A DNA stretch of 64,000 nt from Acidimicrobiia bacterium (GCA_020637365.1 JACJWE010000001.1:960001-1024000), one strand, 5' to 3'. Positions 9,194 through 18,435 are shown, numbered from the stretch's first letter. A program made the numbers and translations. Notes: generated by a model not told the origin, from the letters alone.

Positions 9194-9759
9194 CCATGGC
9201 CACAACCCAGGACCGCATCATCGACGCCACCCTCGAACTCATCACCCAGCACGGGCTGAGCTCGGTGACCATGGTCGACGTCGCCCGCACCGCAGGGGTT
9301 GCTCGAGCCACCCTCTACAACCACTACCCCGACGTGCCCAGCATCCTCGCCGACGCCGCCACCCGCCACAACGAACAAGCCATCGCCGGGCTACACCAAC
9401 ACCTCGCCGTCGCCGACTCCCCCACCGAGACCATCGACCAGCTCGTCCGCTACGTCGCCGCCATCTCCACCCACGGCCACACCCTCACAACCCACCACGG
9501 CCTCCCACCAGAGCACCACGACCAACTCGCAGCCTTCGACCACGAACTCGAACGACACATCCACCAAGCCCTCGAAGACGGCACAGCCAACGGCGAGTTC
9601 CGTTCAAGCCTGGACCCCGACACCACCACACGACTCGTCCGCCACATGCTCAACGGCGTCTCCGACCTCGTCGCCCAAACACCCGACAACGCCCCCCACA
9701 TCGCCCGCGAGGCAACAACAACCATCCTCGCCGCAATCACCAGTACCCAACCCGGCTGA
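9190..9759 (+). CDS. TetR/AcrR-family transcriptional regulator
   Basis: 189 residues. The N-terminal helix-turn-helix is clear: IIDATLELITQHGLSSVTMV, then DVARTAGVARATLYNHYPDV. The C-terminal ligand domain is unremarkable. It is the third gene of the drrAB-like operon, with its GTG start overlapping the permease stop by 4 bp (an ATG two codons later is an alternative). The position suggests it represses its own exporter operon and is released by the exported compound (inference). A candidate operator spans the operon's first start codon. Confidence 0.88.
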   Translation: MTMATTQDRIIDATLELITQHGLSSVTMVDVARTAGVARATLYNHYPDVPSILADAATRHNEQAIAGLHQHLAVADSPTETIDQLVRYVAAISTHGHTLTTHHGLPPEHHDQLAAFDHELERHIHQALEDGTANGEFRSSLDPDTTTRLVRHMLNGVSDLVAQTPDNAPHIAREATTTILAAITSTQPG

Positions 9760-9817
9760 CCAACGAGACGACCGACACTGAGGGCGAGCGGGCCCAACGC
9801 CAGCCGCAACACTCGAC

Positions 9818-9997
9818 ATGAAGGCAACAGACATGACCGCAAGGACCGGGGCTGGCATCGGCGTCGTGCTCGCCATGATCACCGGAAGCACCATTGGGTC
9901 GATCACGGGCCAGTGGTAGTGGACAGGAGCGTTGCTCGGCATCTTCACCGGCATTGGCTGGAGAGTCGGGGCAGACCAGAAGCGCTCATCCGAGTGA
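9818..9997 (+). pseudogene. Small membrane protein gene interrupted by an amber codon
   Basis: A 60-codon frame from ATG 9818 to TGA 9995-9997, broken by TAG at 9917-9919. Before the stop: 33 residues with a hydrophobic helix (GAGIGVVLAMITGSTIGSIT). After it the frame continues with a second hydrophobic helix (WTGALLGIFTGIGWRVGADQ) and a charged tail. The two halves look like one two-helix membrane protein in which a Trp codon (TGG, in a run of TGG codons) became TAG. It could be a point mutation, a base-call error or two peptides. I do not recognise a family. Confidence 0.5.
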
Positions 9998-10056
9998 GGC
10001 CCACGGGCTGCGCAGAACTCGGCCCCAAGCCCTGCGTCCAATCGAACCCCTGTTCG

Positions 10057-10141
10057 TGTCGGAGGGGGGACTTGAACCCCCACGCCCTTATCGGGCACTA
10101 GGCCCTCAACCTAGCGCGTCTGCCTATTCCGCCACTCCGAC
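10057..10141 (-). tRNA. tRNA-Leu (anticodon GAG)
   Basis: 85-nt type II tRNA read on the minus strand. The acceptor stem GTCGGAG/CTCCGAC is a perfect 7 bp, the discriminator is A, and no CCA is encoded. The anticodon stem CTAGG/CCTAG encloses the loop TTGAGGG, giving anticodon GAG. The T arm contains GGTTCAAGTCC, and a long variable arm is present, as expected for Leu. It lies between the broken small membrane gene and the substrate-binding protein gene; no integrated element is visible at its 3' end. Confidence 0.95.
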
Positions 10142-10148
10142 GTGGCAA

Positions 10149-10166
10149 GCCGCCGAAACCGGCGGC
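10149..10166 (-). terminator. Strong hairpin downstream of the substrate-binding protein gene
   Basis: GCCGCCG, loop AAAC, CGGCGGC: a perfect 7-bp GC stem between the end of the minus-strand gene at 10331 and the tRNA. It lacks a U-run on the minus strand (TTGCC follows), so it is either an atypical terminator or a processing/insulating hairpin before the tRNA. Confidence 0.4.
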
Positions 10167-10330
10167 TGCGGTGGCACAGTGTAGCCGGTTGATGGTGCCG
10201 GTCCCATCTGGGCCGACACCAGACAAAGGTTCTTTGTGAGGTATCGCGAGTCCCGGGTAAGAGGGCACTTCCACCGTCGATGGGGCCCGGGCGGTTCATC
10301 CACAAGCAGCACCCCGGACGGTACCGCCTG

Positions 10331-12745
10331 CTATGGCTCGATCGTTGTTGTGGTGACGGCGGGTGCTGACTTGTCACCAGTGCGGGCCGCGGTCTCGGCC
10401 GCCTGTGCATCAAACTTCAGGCCGTCGACGCTGAAAGACCCGTAGCTTGACAACGCGAAGTTGGGGACCTGATCTCCAGCCGCCCAGCGCGAGACGAACT
10501 GGCCGAGCGGAATGATGACGTTCTGATCGATGACGGCGCTCTCAGCGAGCTGCAGCTGTCGATTGCGCTCGTCGCCGCTGGTCGCCTGTCCGGCGAGATC
10601 GAGGAGGTCATCGACCTTCTCGTCCTCGAGCCCGACGACGTTGTCGACTGAGTCCGACGCGAACAGTGGGGTGAGAAATGCATTGGCACTCGGGTATTCG
10701 CCGACCCAAGAAAGTTGGAAGATGTCAACGTCACCCGCTTCGATAGCCCGACCCAGAGAAGCAGCTGGCAGCCCGGACGCCCGAGCGGGGATGCCAGCAC
10801 CATCGAGGTCGGCGGCGATTGCCTCGGCGACCTGTCTTTGGCGAGCGTCGTCGTTGTCGAACGAGACGGTCAGGCGCGGAACATTCCCGTCGGGAAATGC
10901 CTCTGCAACCAGACTCTTTGCAGCTTGGCGATCGAACTTGCATCGATCGCCGCAGGCGTCCGTCGAAGCGCCGGGCACCCCTTGTGGCACGATGCCCGTC
11001 GCGGGCTCGAGTGCGCCTTCATAGACTTCGCGCACGATGGACGACCGGTCGACCGCTTTGACGATCGCCTCTCGAAACTGCGGATTGTCGAGCCCTTCGG
11101 CCTGTGAATTGATGCCGTAGTAGATCTCAGCTGGATACGGTTTGAAGCCTTCACCGCCGTACTTCGCCGTCGCCTCACGAATGTCACTGTTGGGAACGGT
11201 GGCAATGTCGGCGGTGCCCATGCGGAGCGCCTCATAGGTTTGGGCATCTGTTTGGAGACCGATGATGGAGAACAGATTGGTCGAGGCGTCGCCGAGGTTG
11301 TTTCGACCAAGGTCTACGCCCGGGGTTTGTGTGGGTAATGAGCTGACCGCTTCAAGCTGCATCTCAAGGGTCCCGACGCCCTTGATTCGGTATGGTCCAG
11401 AACCCACGACGGTGTTGAAGAGCACCTCGTCCGGCATATTCGCGGGGACGATGCCGAAGGACGGCGCGCTGATGACGAGGGGAAACTCTGGGAACGAACG
11501 CTTCAGTTCGAAAACAACGTCTCCGCTCTCGTTCTCGGATACGCCGGTGAGTCGACCTGCATCGTCTGATTCGATCAGCTGGACGCCGAGCGTTTGACGC
11601 AGCGGTGATCCGGGCGACGCCAAGCGTTGAAACGTCGCGATCACGTCGTCTGCGGTGATCGGGGAACCATCATGGAACACAGCGGTGTCGCGCAGAACGA
11701 ACTCGAACCGTGTCGCGTCGTCGTTGCTGACCCATGACACGGCAAGGCCTGGTTCGGTCTTACCAGAACTGTCCGCCTGGGTGAGCCCGTCGAAGAGCTG
11801 GTCGACCAACAGGAGTTCTGCCGGAGAAACCGCCTGCATTGGGTCTGGGGTCTGCAGCTCGGATTTGACCACCGCGACGGTCAGATCGGGTCGGCGGCGG
11901 CGCATGGCCTCCTCCATTTCTGAGAGTGCTGCCGTCGTCTGGACCGGAGCCACCGTGTCGTCGCTCGATGCGGCCTCGTCACCCGAATCTCGGTTCATGA
12001 TGATCAACATCGAGATCGCGATGATGACCAGACACACCGAGGGAATGATGATCAACGCCGCACGTAGTGGATCATCATGTATGAACCCGGCGATGCCGGA
12101 ACGGGAATCGCCTGACGTCCCCTGTTCGGCGGTTCTCGGCTGCGCGTTTGCGTTCGGTGCACCGCCGTGAGGGGCACCAGGTCCAGCACCTTGCGGTCCG
12201 CCAGCGACCGGCCACATCGTTTGTGGGTCGTCGCTTCCAGGTGACGGCATGTCGCCCCAGCCCGAATCGGCTCCTCCCATAGGTTTGAGGACGGTCCACG
12301 TGGGTTCCTGCACCGCGTCGCGGGAGATGTCTTCGGGGGGAAGTTGCGGTGTCTGGGCTTCGGGCTTCTCTGCCTGTGCTCGTCTCACCCACCACGCGTC
12401 GTCAGGACCAAACCAGTTGTCATTGCCGGCGCCCGTTGGGGCCGCTACCTCGTCGTCGAACAGGGCTGCGTTGAGAGCCCCGATGTCGGTAGTTGGCGGG
12501 TGTGGTCGGGGTGATCGCCTCGGTGCCGGCGCGCCCTGACGCAGCGAATCAGCTGGCGGCTCAGCGCCGCCGAGGAGCTCATAGCCATCGGAGCTATCTG
12601 ACTCAATCTCGCCGTCATCAAACACGACGAGCGCCTCATGTACGTCGCCTTCGGACTTTCGTCGACGCCACGACCGCTTGCGGCCCGACCCAGAGTCGGC
12701 TGTGGCGGGGTCTTCGTCTGGGATGGACTTGCCTTCTTCGGTCAT
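10331..12745 (-). CDS. Membrane-anchored family 5 (oligopeptide/nickel type) substrate-binding protein with long cytoplasmic tail
   Basis: 804 residues from the ATG at 12745; a TTG eight codons earlier is also possible. Residues 1 to about 225 are polar, acidic and Pro/Gly-rich with no signal peptide. One hydrophobic helix follows at about 228-250 (ALIIIPSVCLVIIAISMLII), then a short Ser/Asp/Thr linker, then an SBP_bac_5 domain of about 500 residues (LLLVDQLFDGLTQAD, FHDGSPITADDVIATFQRL, VVGSGPYRIKGV, NPQFREAIVKAVDRSSIVRE, DIFQLSWVGEYPSANAFLTP). Classical members are secreted lipoproteins feeding an ABC importer. Here the binding domain is held outside by an internal helix and about 225 residues remain in the cytoplasm. 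No permease or ATPase is adjacent, so a sensing role or a distant transporter is possible. Confidence 0.82.
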   Translation of the reverse strand: MTEEGKSIPDEDPATADSGSGRKRSWRRRKSEGDVHEALVVFDDGEIESDSSDGYELLGGAEPPADSLRQGAPAPRRSPRPHPPTTDIGALNAALFDDEVAAPTGAGNDNWFGPDDAWWVRRAQAEKPEAQTPQLPPEDISRDAVQEPTWTVLKPMGGADSGWGDMPSPGSDDPQTMWPVAGGPQGAGPGAPHGGAPNANAQPRTAEQGTSGDSRSGIAGFIHDDPLRAALIIIPSVCLVIIAISMLIIMNRDSGDEAASSDDTVAPVQTTAALSEMEEAMRRRRPDLTVAVVKSELQTPDPMQAVSPAELLLVDQLFDGLTQADSSGKTEPGLAVSWVSNDDATRFEFVLRDTAVFHDGSPITADDVIATFQRLASPGSPLRQTLGVQLIESDDAGRLTGVSENESGDVVFELKRSFPEFPLVISAPSFGIVPANMPDEVLFNTVVGSGPYRIKGVGTLEMQLEAVSSLPTQTPGVDLGRNNLGDASTNLFSIIGLQTDAQTYEALRMGTADIATVPNSDIREATAKYGGEGFKPYPAEIYYGINSQAEGLDNPQFREAIVKAVDRSSIVREVYEGALEPATGIVPQGVPGASTDACGDRCKFDRQAAKSLVAEAFPDGNVPRLTVSFDNDDARQRQVAEAIAADLDGAGIPARASGLPAASLGRAIEAGDVDIFQLSWVGEYPSANAFLTPLFASDSVDNVVGLEDEKVDDLLDLAGQATSGDERNRQLQLAESAVIDQNVIIPLGQFVSRWAAGDQVPNFALSSYGSFSVDGLKFDAQAAETAARTGDKSAPAVTTTTIEP

Positions 12746-12841
12746 GTGGCGGGCATTCTCGCGGGTCAACGATGGTGACGGTACGCACCCTCATCGATTC
12801 TTTACCGAACGTGGAAAGAACCCCTCAAGAATATTTGATCG

Positions 12842-13090
12842 CTAGGGCTCGAGCGTCATTCCGAGGATCACGGTCGTGATCGTAAAGATCACGATGACAA
12901 CACCGGTGATGCGGTTGAGGTTGCGTTCGGCCACGGTCGACGATCCGAACTGGTGGGCCTGACCCCCGCCGAGCATGTCGGAGAGACCGCCGCCCTTACC
13001 GGAGTGGAGCAAAACCAAAATGATTAGGGTCACACTCGCGATCAGGTGGATAACCACGGTGACGCTCGTCAGGATGTTGATTGCCAGCAC
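12842..13090 (-). CDS. secG: Preprotein translocase subunit SecG
   Basis: 82 residues with two membrane helices (VVIHLIASVTLIILVLLHSG and ITGVVIVIFTITTVILGM) joined by the Gly-rich SecG loop GKGGGLSDMLGGG. It is the small accessory subunit of the SecYEG channel in the cytoplasmic membrane. GTG start. It lies 104 bp downstream of tpiA, as in many actinobacteria where secG closes the gap-pgk-tpiA operon. Confidence 0.93.
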   Translation of the reverse strand: MLAINILTSVTVVIHLIASVTLIILVLLHSGKGGGLSDMLGGGQAHQFGSSTVAERNLNRITGVVIVIFTITTVILGMTLEP

Positions 13091-13194
13091 TCGAACACAA
13101 CCCCGTTATTGGGCGGCACCATCAGCCGCTTCCAGCACACAAACACGCGAAACAGCGCGCAACCGGTCCTACGCTATCAGAGCAACGCGTGGTT

Positions 13195-13971
13195 TTAGAC
13201 GAATGGATAACGAACGATCTTGGCAAAGTCTTCAGGATCCAGGGACGCGCCGCCCACCAACGCGCCGTCGATATGGGGCTGGCGCAAGAGTTCGACGATG
13301 TTGCCAGGCTTGACCGAACCACCGTATTGGATGCGGACGGAACTGGCCGTCGGCTGATCGGTCAGCTCGGCGATGACCGATCGAATGAACGCGCATACGG
13401 CGTTTGCGTCATCGGGAGTTGCAGTGCGCCCGGTGCCGATAGCCCAAATCGGTTCGTACGCGACGATGGTGTTGGCCAGATCGGATTTCTTGATACCGGC
13501 AAGGCTTTCAGAAACCTGGCTTCGGATCCACGGCTCGGTCTCATTCGCCTCACGCTGTTCGATGCTCTCACCGACACAGACGATGGGTGTGATCCCGGCC
13601 TTGATGAGAGCCCTTGCCTTGGCGTTGACAAACTCGTTGCTTTCGCCGAGCAGCTGGCGACGCTCGGAATGGCCGACAATGCAGTGCTCGACGTCGAGTT
13701 TGGCGAGCATCACCGGGCTGATCTCACCGGTGAAGGCACCCTCTTTTTCAGGGAAGACGTTCTGGGCACCCAACCCGAACGCCAACTTGTCGGCCTGAAT
13801 CGTTGTTTGGACCGACCGGAGTGCGGTAAAGGGCGGGCAGATGACTACATCGACCTGATCGGTGGTCGCTCGATCGACCAGATACGACAACTTCTGAACG
13901 AACTGAATGGCGTCCAGATGCGTCAGGTGCATCTTCCAATTGCCAGCGATAATCGGCTTGCGGGTACTCAT
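13195..13971 (-). CDS. tpiA: Triosephosphate isomerase
   Basis: 258 residues, normal length. Interconverts dihydroxyacetone phosphate and glyceraldehyde 3-phosphate in glycolysis. The catalytic Lys is in GNWKMH, the catalytic His in IVGHSERR, the catalytic Glu in AYEPIWAIGTG, and the phosphate-binding loop is QYGGSVKP. It starts 2 bp after the pgk stop, so it is co-transcribed with pgk and gap. Cytoplasmic. Confidence 0.97.
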   Translation of the reverse strand: MSTRKPIIAGNWKMHLTHLDAIQFVQKLSYLVDRATTDQVDVVICPPFTALRSVQTTIQADKLAFGLGAQNVFPEKEGAFTGEISPVMLAKLDVEHCIVGHSERRQLLGESNEFVNAKARALIKAGITPIVCVGESIEQREANETEPWIRSQVSESLAGIKKSDLANTIVAYEPIWAIGTGRTATPDDANAVCAFIRSVIAELTDQPTASSVRIQYGGSVKPGNIVELLRQPHIDGALVGGASLDPEDFAKIVRYPFV

Positions 13972-13973
13972 AT

Positions 13974-15167
13974 CTAATTGCTCCTCAAGACTTGGAGGCC
14001 GGGAAGATCGCCTTGTTCTAGGTACTCAAGCGATGCGCCACCACCGGTGCTGACGTGGTCAACCCGATCGGCGAGGCCGAACTGTCGCAGCGCTGCGGCA
14101 GAGTCTCCTCCGCCGACCACAGTAAATCCACCGGACTCAGCAATCGCCTCTGCGAGGCCTTCTGTCCCAGCCGCGAACGGTTCCATCTCAAAAACGCCCA
14201 TCGGCCCGTTCCAAAAGACCATGCCGGCGCCGGTAACGAGCTGCGCGTACCGGGCGGTTGTTTCGGGGCCGATGTCGAGACCCATCATGTCCTCGGGGAT
14301 AGCCGATGCGGGCACGAGTTCGACGACGGCGTCCGACTTCATCGCCTCGGCGACCACCACGTCGTCGGGGATGTGAACGCGGCCCGTTTTCAACAGTCGT
14401 TCACACTGCTCGACGTGGGACGGTTCCATCAGTGATTCGCCGACCGAATAGCCCTGGGCAGCGAGGAAGGTGAAACACATAGCTCCACCGATGAGGATGT
14501 CATCACAGTGTTCGAGCAGCGCATCGATAACACCGAGTTTGTCCGACACTTTGGCACCACCGAGCACCGCCACGAACGGACGGCGAGGACTGTTCAGCAT
14601 GGTGCCGAGGACCTCGACCTCTTTGTGGAGGAGCCGGCCAGCCGCACTCGGCAGGATCGACGGAGGTCCGACGATCGACGCGTGGGCGCGATGCGCCGCG
14701 CCGAAAGCATCGTTCACATAGGCATCGGCAAGCGCTGAAAGTGCGCCAGCGAAGGATGGATCGTTCGCTGTCTCGCCAGGTTCGTAACGAAGGTTCTCGA
14801 GAAGGAGAACGTCGCCCGGTTCGAGCAGTTCGACCGCGCCTTCCACACCGGCACCCACCACGCCCGGGGCCAGAGTGACCGATGCGTCGATCAGTTCACC
14901 GAGTCGCTCTGCGATGGGCGCCATACTCAGTTCGGGATCGATGCCGCGAGGTCGTCCCCGATGCGAAGCGCAGACGACGCGGGCCCCTCGTTCCACGAGC
15001 CAGTTCAAAGTGGGCAATGCAGCGCGGATCCGGAGATCGTCGGTGATGACTCCGTCCTGCATCGGCACGTTGAAATCGGCTCGTAGGAAGACGCGGGTTC
15101 CGTCGAGGTCGACGGCCGCAGCCAGATCTTCGAGCGAACGCACCGATCGAAACGGGATACCGGTCAT
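13974..15167 (-). CDS. pgk: Phosphoglycerate kinase
   Basis: 397 residues, full length. Transfers the acyl phosphate of 1,3-bisphosphoglycerate to ADP. Family landmarks: RVFLRADFNVPM and LRIRAALPTLNWL in the N-domain, CASHRGRP, LLENLRYEPGE, then VLGGAKVSDKLGVI and the nucleotide-site VVGGGDSAAALRQFG plus VSTGGGASLEYLEQG at the C-terminus. It lies between gap (153 bp upstream) and tpiA (2 bp downstream). The ATG at 15167 follows a GAGGAA site. Cytoplasmic and normally essential. Confidence 0.97.
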   Translation of the reverse strand: MTGIPFRSVRSLEDLAAAVDLDGTRVFLRADFNVPMQDGVITDDLRIRAALPTLNWLVERGARVVCASHRGRPRGIDPELSMAPIAERLGELIDASVTLAPGVVGAGVEGAVELLEPGDVLLLENLRYEPGETANDPSFAGALSALADAYVNDAFGAAHRAHASIVGPPSILPSAAGRLLHKEVEVLGTMLNSPRRPFVAVLGGAKVSDKLGVIDALLEHCDDILIGGAMCFTFLAAQGYSVGESLMEPSHVEQCERLLKTGRVHIPDDVVVAEAMKSDAVVELVPASAIPEDMMGLDIGPETTARYAQLVTGAGMVFWNGPMGVFEMEPFAAGTEGLAEAIAESGGFTVVGGGDSAAALRQFGLADRVDHVSTGGGASLEYLEQGDLPGLQVLRSN

Positions 15168-15320
15168 CGTTGTTTCCTCATCGAGTGTCCATCTGTCGAG
15201 GTCAGCGGTGAGTACTGACCTGTTGAACGCTTCGTTGTGTCCCCTGCTCAGAACGGCGTCGGCCGGTGCTGGATTGTCCCCCGGCCCGGCCGACGCGCTG
15301 AGCCGCTCAAGCGACCTCGA

Positions 15321-16353
15321 TCAACCAGCGATGTAGAGGCAGAGGTCGACGAGGCGGTTGGAGTAGCCATATTCGTTGTCGTACCAACCGAGCACCTTGG
15401 CGAAGTCACCTTGTGAGGTTGTGTCGACCGCTGAGAAAAACGCAGCTCGACGGATTCCCGACGATGTCTGCAGAGACGAGAGGCTGGTCGCTGTACTGGA
15501 GCACACCGCGGTATGACGGGTCCAGGCTCGCAGCCTGAAACGCAGCATTGATCTCTTCTGCGGTCGCTGACCGGGTGAGGCGCACCGTCAGGTCGGTAAT
15601 CGAACCGGTCGGGGTCGGTACCCGCATCGCCATCCCGTCGAGTTTGCCGTCGAGGTCGGGCAGGACCTGGCCAATTGCACGGGCAGCGCCGGTCGATGAG
15701 GGAATGATCGAGAGCGCTGCAGCGCGCATGCGGCGAAGATCCGGCTTGCCTTTGCGGGACGCCTTGGCGATGTCTTGTAGCGCCTGGTCCGAGGTGTACG
15801 CGTGGACCGTCGTCATCAGGCCCTGCTCGATGCCGAAGCTGTCGCGTAGGACCTTGGCCATCGGTCCCAGGCAGTTTGTGGTGCAGGACGCATTCGAGAT
15901 CACGTCTTGTGTCGACGCGTCGTAGATCTCGTCGTTGACCCCCATGCAGATCATTGCGTCGGCGTCACCCGAAGGAGCGGAGATGACGACTTTGCGAGCG
16001 CCACCTGCGAGGTGTCCGGCGGCCTTGTCGCGGGCTGTGAAAATGCCGGTCGATTCGATCACGACGTCGACGCCGAGATCACCCCACGCGATATCGGCGG
16101 GGTTCATCTCGTTGAGCAGCTTGACCTCGTTGCCGTCGATGGAGAAACCGTTGCCGGTGACCTCGATGTCGTTGGGCAGCACGCCTGCCACCGAGTCGTG
16201 CTTGAGCAGAAAGGCGACCGTTTCGCTGTCACCGAACGGGTCGTTGACGCCGACGAGTTCGATCGTTTGGTCATCGTCAGTCCTGGCCAACAGCGCACGA
16301 GTGAACGAGCGTCCGATCCGTCCAAAACCGTTGATACCGACTCGAATGCTCAT
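15321..16353 (-). CDS. gap: Glyceraldehyde-3-phosphate dehydrogenase, one apparent +1 frameshift
   Basis: Oxidises and phosphorylates glyceraldehyde 3-phosphate with NAD. The first frame covers most of the protein: GINGFGRIGRSF (NAD fold), SNASCTTNCLGP (catalytic Cys), TVHAYTSDQ, GSITDLTVRL and PLVSADIVGNPSSCVF. It then leaves the family sequence and stops at 15406. The remaining family sequence, SAVDTTSQGDFAKVLGWYDN followed by EYGYSNRLVDL, lies in another frame and ends at 15321. Removing one base from the five-T run (15436-15440 on the plus strand as A) joins the two exactly, giving about 344 residues. A glycolytic gene next to intact pgk and tpiA is unlikely to be dead, so a consensus error is favoured. 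Confidence 0.9.
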
Positions 16354-16495
16354 GGTTGTTGCCAGCTCCTTAGGCGTGTGACATCGGACCCGAACATCGG
16401 CATCCGAAACAAGATGTTGAGCGCAGCGAGACCAACCCGCTGAAGAAAACGCTCCCGGTGACCGACCAGACTAATAAGGCGACCGTGATGAGAGG

Positions 16496-17524
16496 CTAAA
16501 CCAAACGTGCTCGAACAGAGGTTGCCCGGGATGCCAACACGCGGGCAACTTTGTTTGAGTCGTGGGCGGTGCCGTTCGGTCGCGCCAGGTCGGCTTCGAT
16601 GACAGCAATACCCCGGCTGGTGAAACGATCGACAGGAATCGTCATCGGACCACCTTGTTGCACGATGACGCAGTCGACTCGGACCCCGTGGTGCAATAGC
16701 GCTTCGACGTGGTCAGCAGCCGTCATTCCTTCGGTTTCTGGCAGTTGTTGGCCGAGGTTGCAGAGATAGAGGACCTCGGCGTCGGTGCTGTTGACCGCGT
16801 TGCGAATCTCGGGCACCAGCAGAGCTGGCAGCAGACTCGTGTACAACGATCCCGGTGACAACACGCATTGGTCGGCCCGCAAGATTGCATCGAGCGCCCC
16901 GGGGCAGACCTCGGCCTCGGCAGGTTCGATCGCAACGTGACGGATCGTTCCCGGGATGGTCGACACCGCTACTTGTCCGCGTACGGTGCGCACCCTTCCG
17001 TCGACACCCTCGACTTCACCGGTGAGGACCAACGGCACCATGGCAGCGGGATAGACCCGTCCGACGCAACCTGCAAGGGCAGCGAGTCGTTCGACGCCGG
17101 AAGCGAAGTTGTCAGAGTTTTCGGCGAGGGCCAACATCAACAAATTGCCGATCGGGTGGCCTCGGAGCGATCCGCGGTCGAAGCGCCATTCGATCGCGCC
17201 AGCCAGCGGCGATGAAGGATCAGAGAGGGCGTCGATCGCCCGTCTGATATCCCCCGGCGGAGTGGTCTCATACCAGTTGCGGAGCACGCCGCTGCTGCCA
17301 CCATCGTCGGCAACTGAGACCACAGCCGCGATGTCTCCGGCATAGGCGCGCACACCGCGAAGGGTCGCCGCTAGGCCGTGTCCACCCCCGATCGCGACCA
17401 CTCGGCCGCCACGGTGTTGGCCGACGTGCTCATCCGATCGACCTCGAGGGGAACTCTGCGGGCGCTCGGCGGCCACGGTGTCGCCGGTGCCGAACTGTTT
17501 GCGGAGAGCTGCTTGATGGTTCAC
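16496..17524 (-). CDS. yvcK: YvcK/CofD-like family protein (gluconeogenesis factor)
   Basis: 342 residues. After a variable, probably disordered N-terminus of 40 residues the conserved core begins with VVAIGGGHGLAATLRG, then SVADDGGSSGVLRN, PPGDIRRAID, GHPIGNLLM, LSPGSLYTSLLPALLV and PMTIPVDRF. The family is related to CofD transferases but acts, in the bacteria studied, as a UDP-sugar-binding regulator of cell-wall synthesis and growth on gluconeogenic carbon. The GTG start overlaps the rapZ stop by 4 bp. whiA normally follows in this cluster, but here only 142 bp separate the gene from gap. Confidence 0.92.
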   Translation of the reverse strand: MNHQAALRKQFGTGDTVAAERPQSSPRGRSDEHVGQHRGGRVVAIGGGHGLAATLRGVRAYAGDIAAVVSVADDGGSSGVLRNWYETTPPGDIRRAIDALSDPSSPLAGAIEWRFDRGSLRGHPIGNLLMLALAENSDNFASGVERLAALAGCVGRVYPAAMVPLVLTGEVEGVDGRVRTVRGQVAVSTIPGTIRHVAIEPAEAEVCPGALDAILRADQCVLSPGSLYTSLLPALLVPEIRNAVNSTDAEVLYLCNLGQQLPETEGMTAADHVEALLHHGVRVDCVIVQQGGPMTIPVDRFTSRGIAVIEADLARPNGTAHDSNKVARVLASRATSVRARLV

Positions 17525-18435
17525 GAACCGCGCCTTACGTCACGGTGCCGAACCCGCGCGTCGAAACCTTGCGCGCGCACCCGGCGCGCCAGCTCCTCGG
17601 CCACAGCGACGGAACGATGATGTCCGCCCGTGCAGCCGATGGCGATCGGCACATAGCTTTTGCCCGCTCGCTGCAACCCGGGGAGCGCAATTTCTAGCAG
17701 TTGCGCAATGGCGTCGACGACCTGTTGACTTTCTTCCGCTTCGAGAACGAAATCGCGAACCGCATCGTCTAAGCCCGTCTGCGGTCGCAGTTCGGGCTCC
17801 CAATAGGGGTTGGGGAGAAGCCGCACATCAAAGACGAAATCGACGTCGCGGGGTAGGCCGTGTTTGTAGCCAAATGAGGTAAACACGACCTGCATCTGGC
17901 CTGGAGCATTCGGCTCAACGAAGATCTCGCGCACCCGGCTGCGCAACTGGTGAACGTTCAGCTCGCTTGTATCGATGACGACATCGGCGATCGCTCGAAT
18001 CGGCTCGAGCAACACTCGTTCACGTTCGATCGCGTCGACGAGCCCTTCACCGCTGTCCAGGGGATGGCGCCGGCGTGACAACTCATATCGCCGCAACAGC
18101 GCATCTTCGGATGCGTCGAGGAACAACATGTTGACCACGGCGCCGTTCGTCCTGAGCTCCGCGATGGCGTTGAGGTAGTCCTCCCGGAACGCTTCCGAAG
18201 TGATGTTAGAAACGAGGCCGTACCCTTGATCACGGGTGCCTTGACCGCTTGCGAGCTCGGCGACTTTCGTGATCAATGGTGGCGGGAGATTGTCGATGAC
18301 GAAGAAGCCAAGGTCCTCCAACACGTTGGCGGCTTCGCTCCGCCCTGCTCCCGACAAACCGGTGATGAGCCACACGGCAAGCGCCTGTTCATCGGAGGCA
18401 GGCGGCGGATCGCTGGGCACGGGTGTGGTTGACAT
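17521..18435 (-). CDS. rapZ: RapZ/YvcJ-family nucleotide-binding protein
   Basis: 304 residues from the ATG at 18435, which has GGAGGA 5 nt upstream; the open frame extends 8 codons more. The P-loop GLSGAGRSEAA is near residue 30. NVLEDLGFFVIDNLPPPLI follows, then the characteristic C-terminal domain with FTSFGYKHGLPRDVDFVFDV, LPNPYWEPELR and AIGCTGGHHRSVAVAE. In enterobacteria RapZ tunes glucosamine-6-phosphate synthase mRNA decay; in Gram-positives the family hydrolyses nucleotides and its target is less clear. Translationally coupled to yvcK. Confidence 0.92.
   Translation of the reverse strand: MSTTPVPSDPPPASDEQALAVWLITGLSGAGRSEAANVLEDLGFFVIDNLPPPLITKVAELASGQGTRDQGYGLVSNITSEAFREDYLNAIAELRTNGAVVNMLFLDASEDALLRRYELSRRRHPLDSGEGLVDAIERERVLLEPIRAIADVVIDTSELNVHQLRSRVREIFVEPNAPGQMQVVFTSFGYKHGLPRDVDFVFDVRLLPNPYWEPELRPQTGLDDAVRDFVLEAEESQQVVDAIAQLLEIALPGLQRAGKSYVPIAIGCTGGHHRSVAVAEELARRVRAQGFDARVRHRDVRRGS

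Noticed and set aside
10057..10141. tRNA-Leu as an integration site of a genomic island
   Set aside because: No integrase gene and no repeated tRNA 3' end found in the flanks; the neighbouring genes look ordinary.
13081..13977. 298-codon plus-strand open frame
   Set aside because: Antisense to tpiA and the secG start region; no independent evidence.
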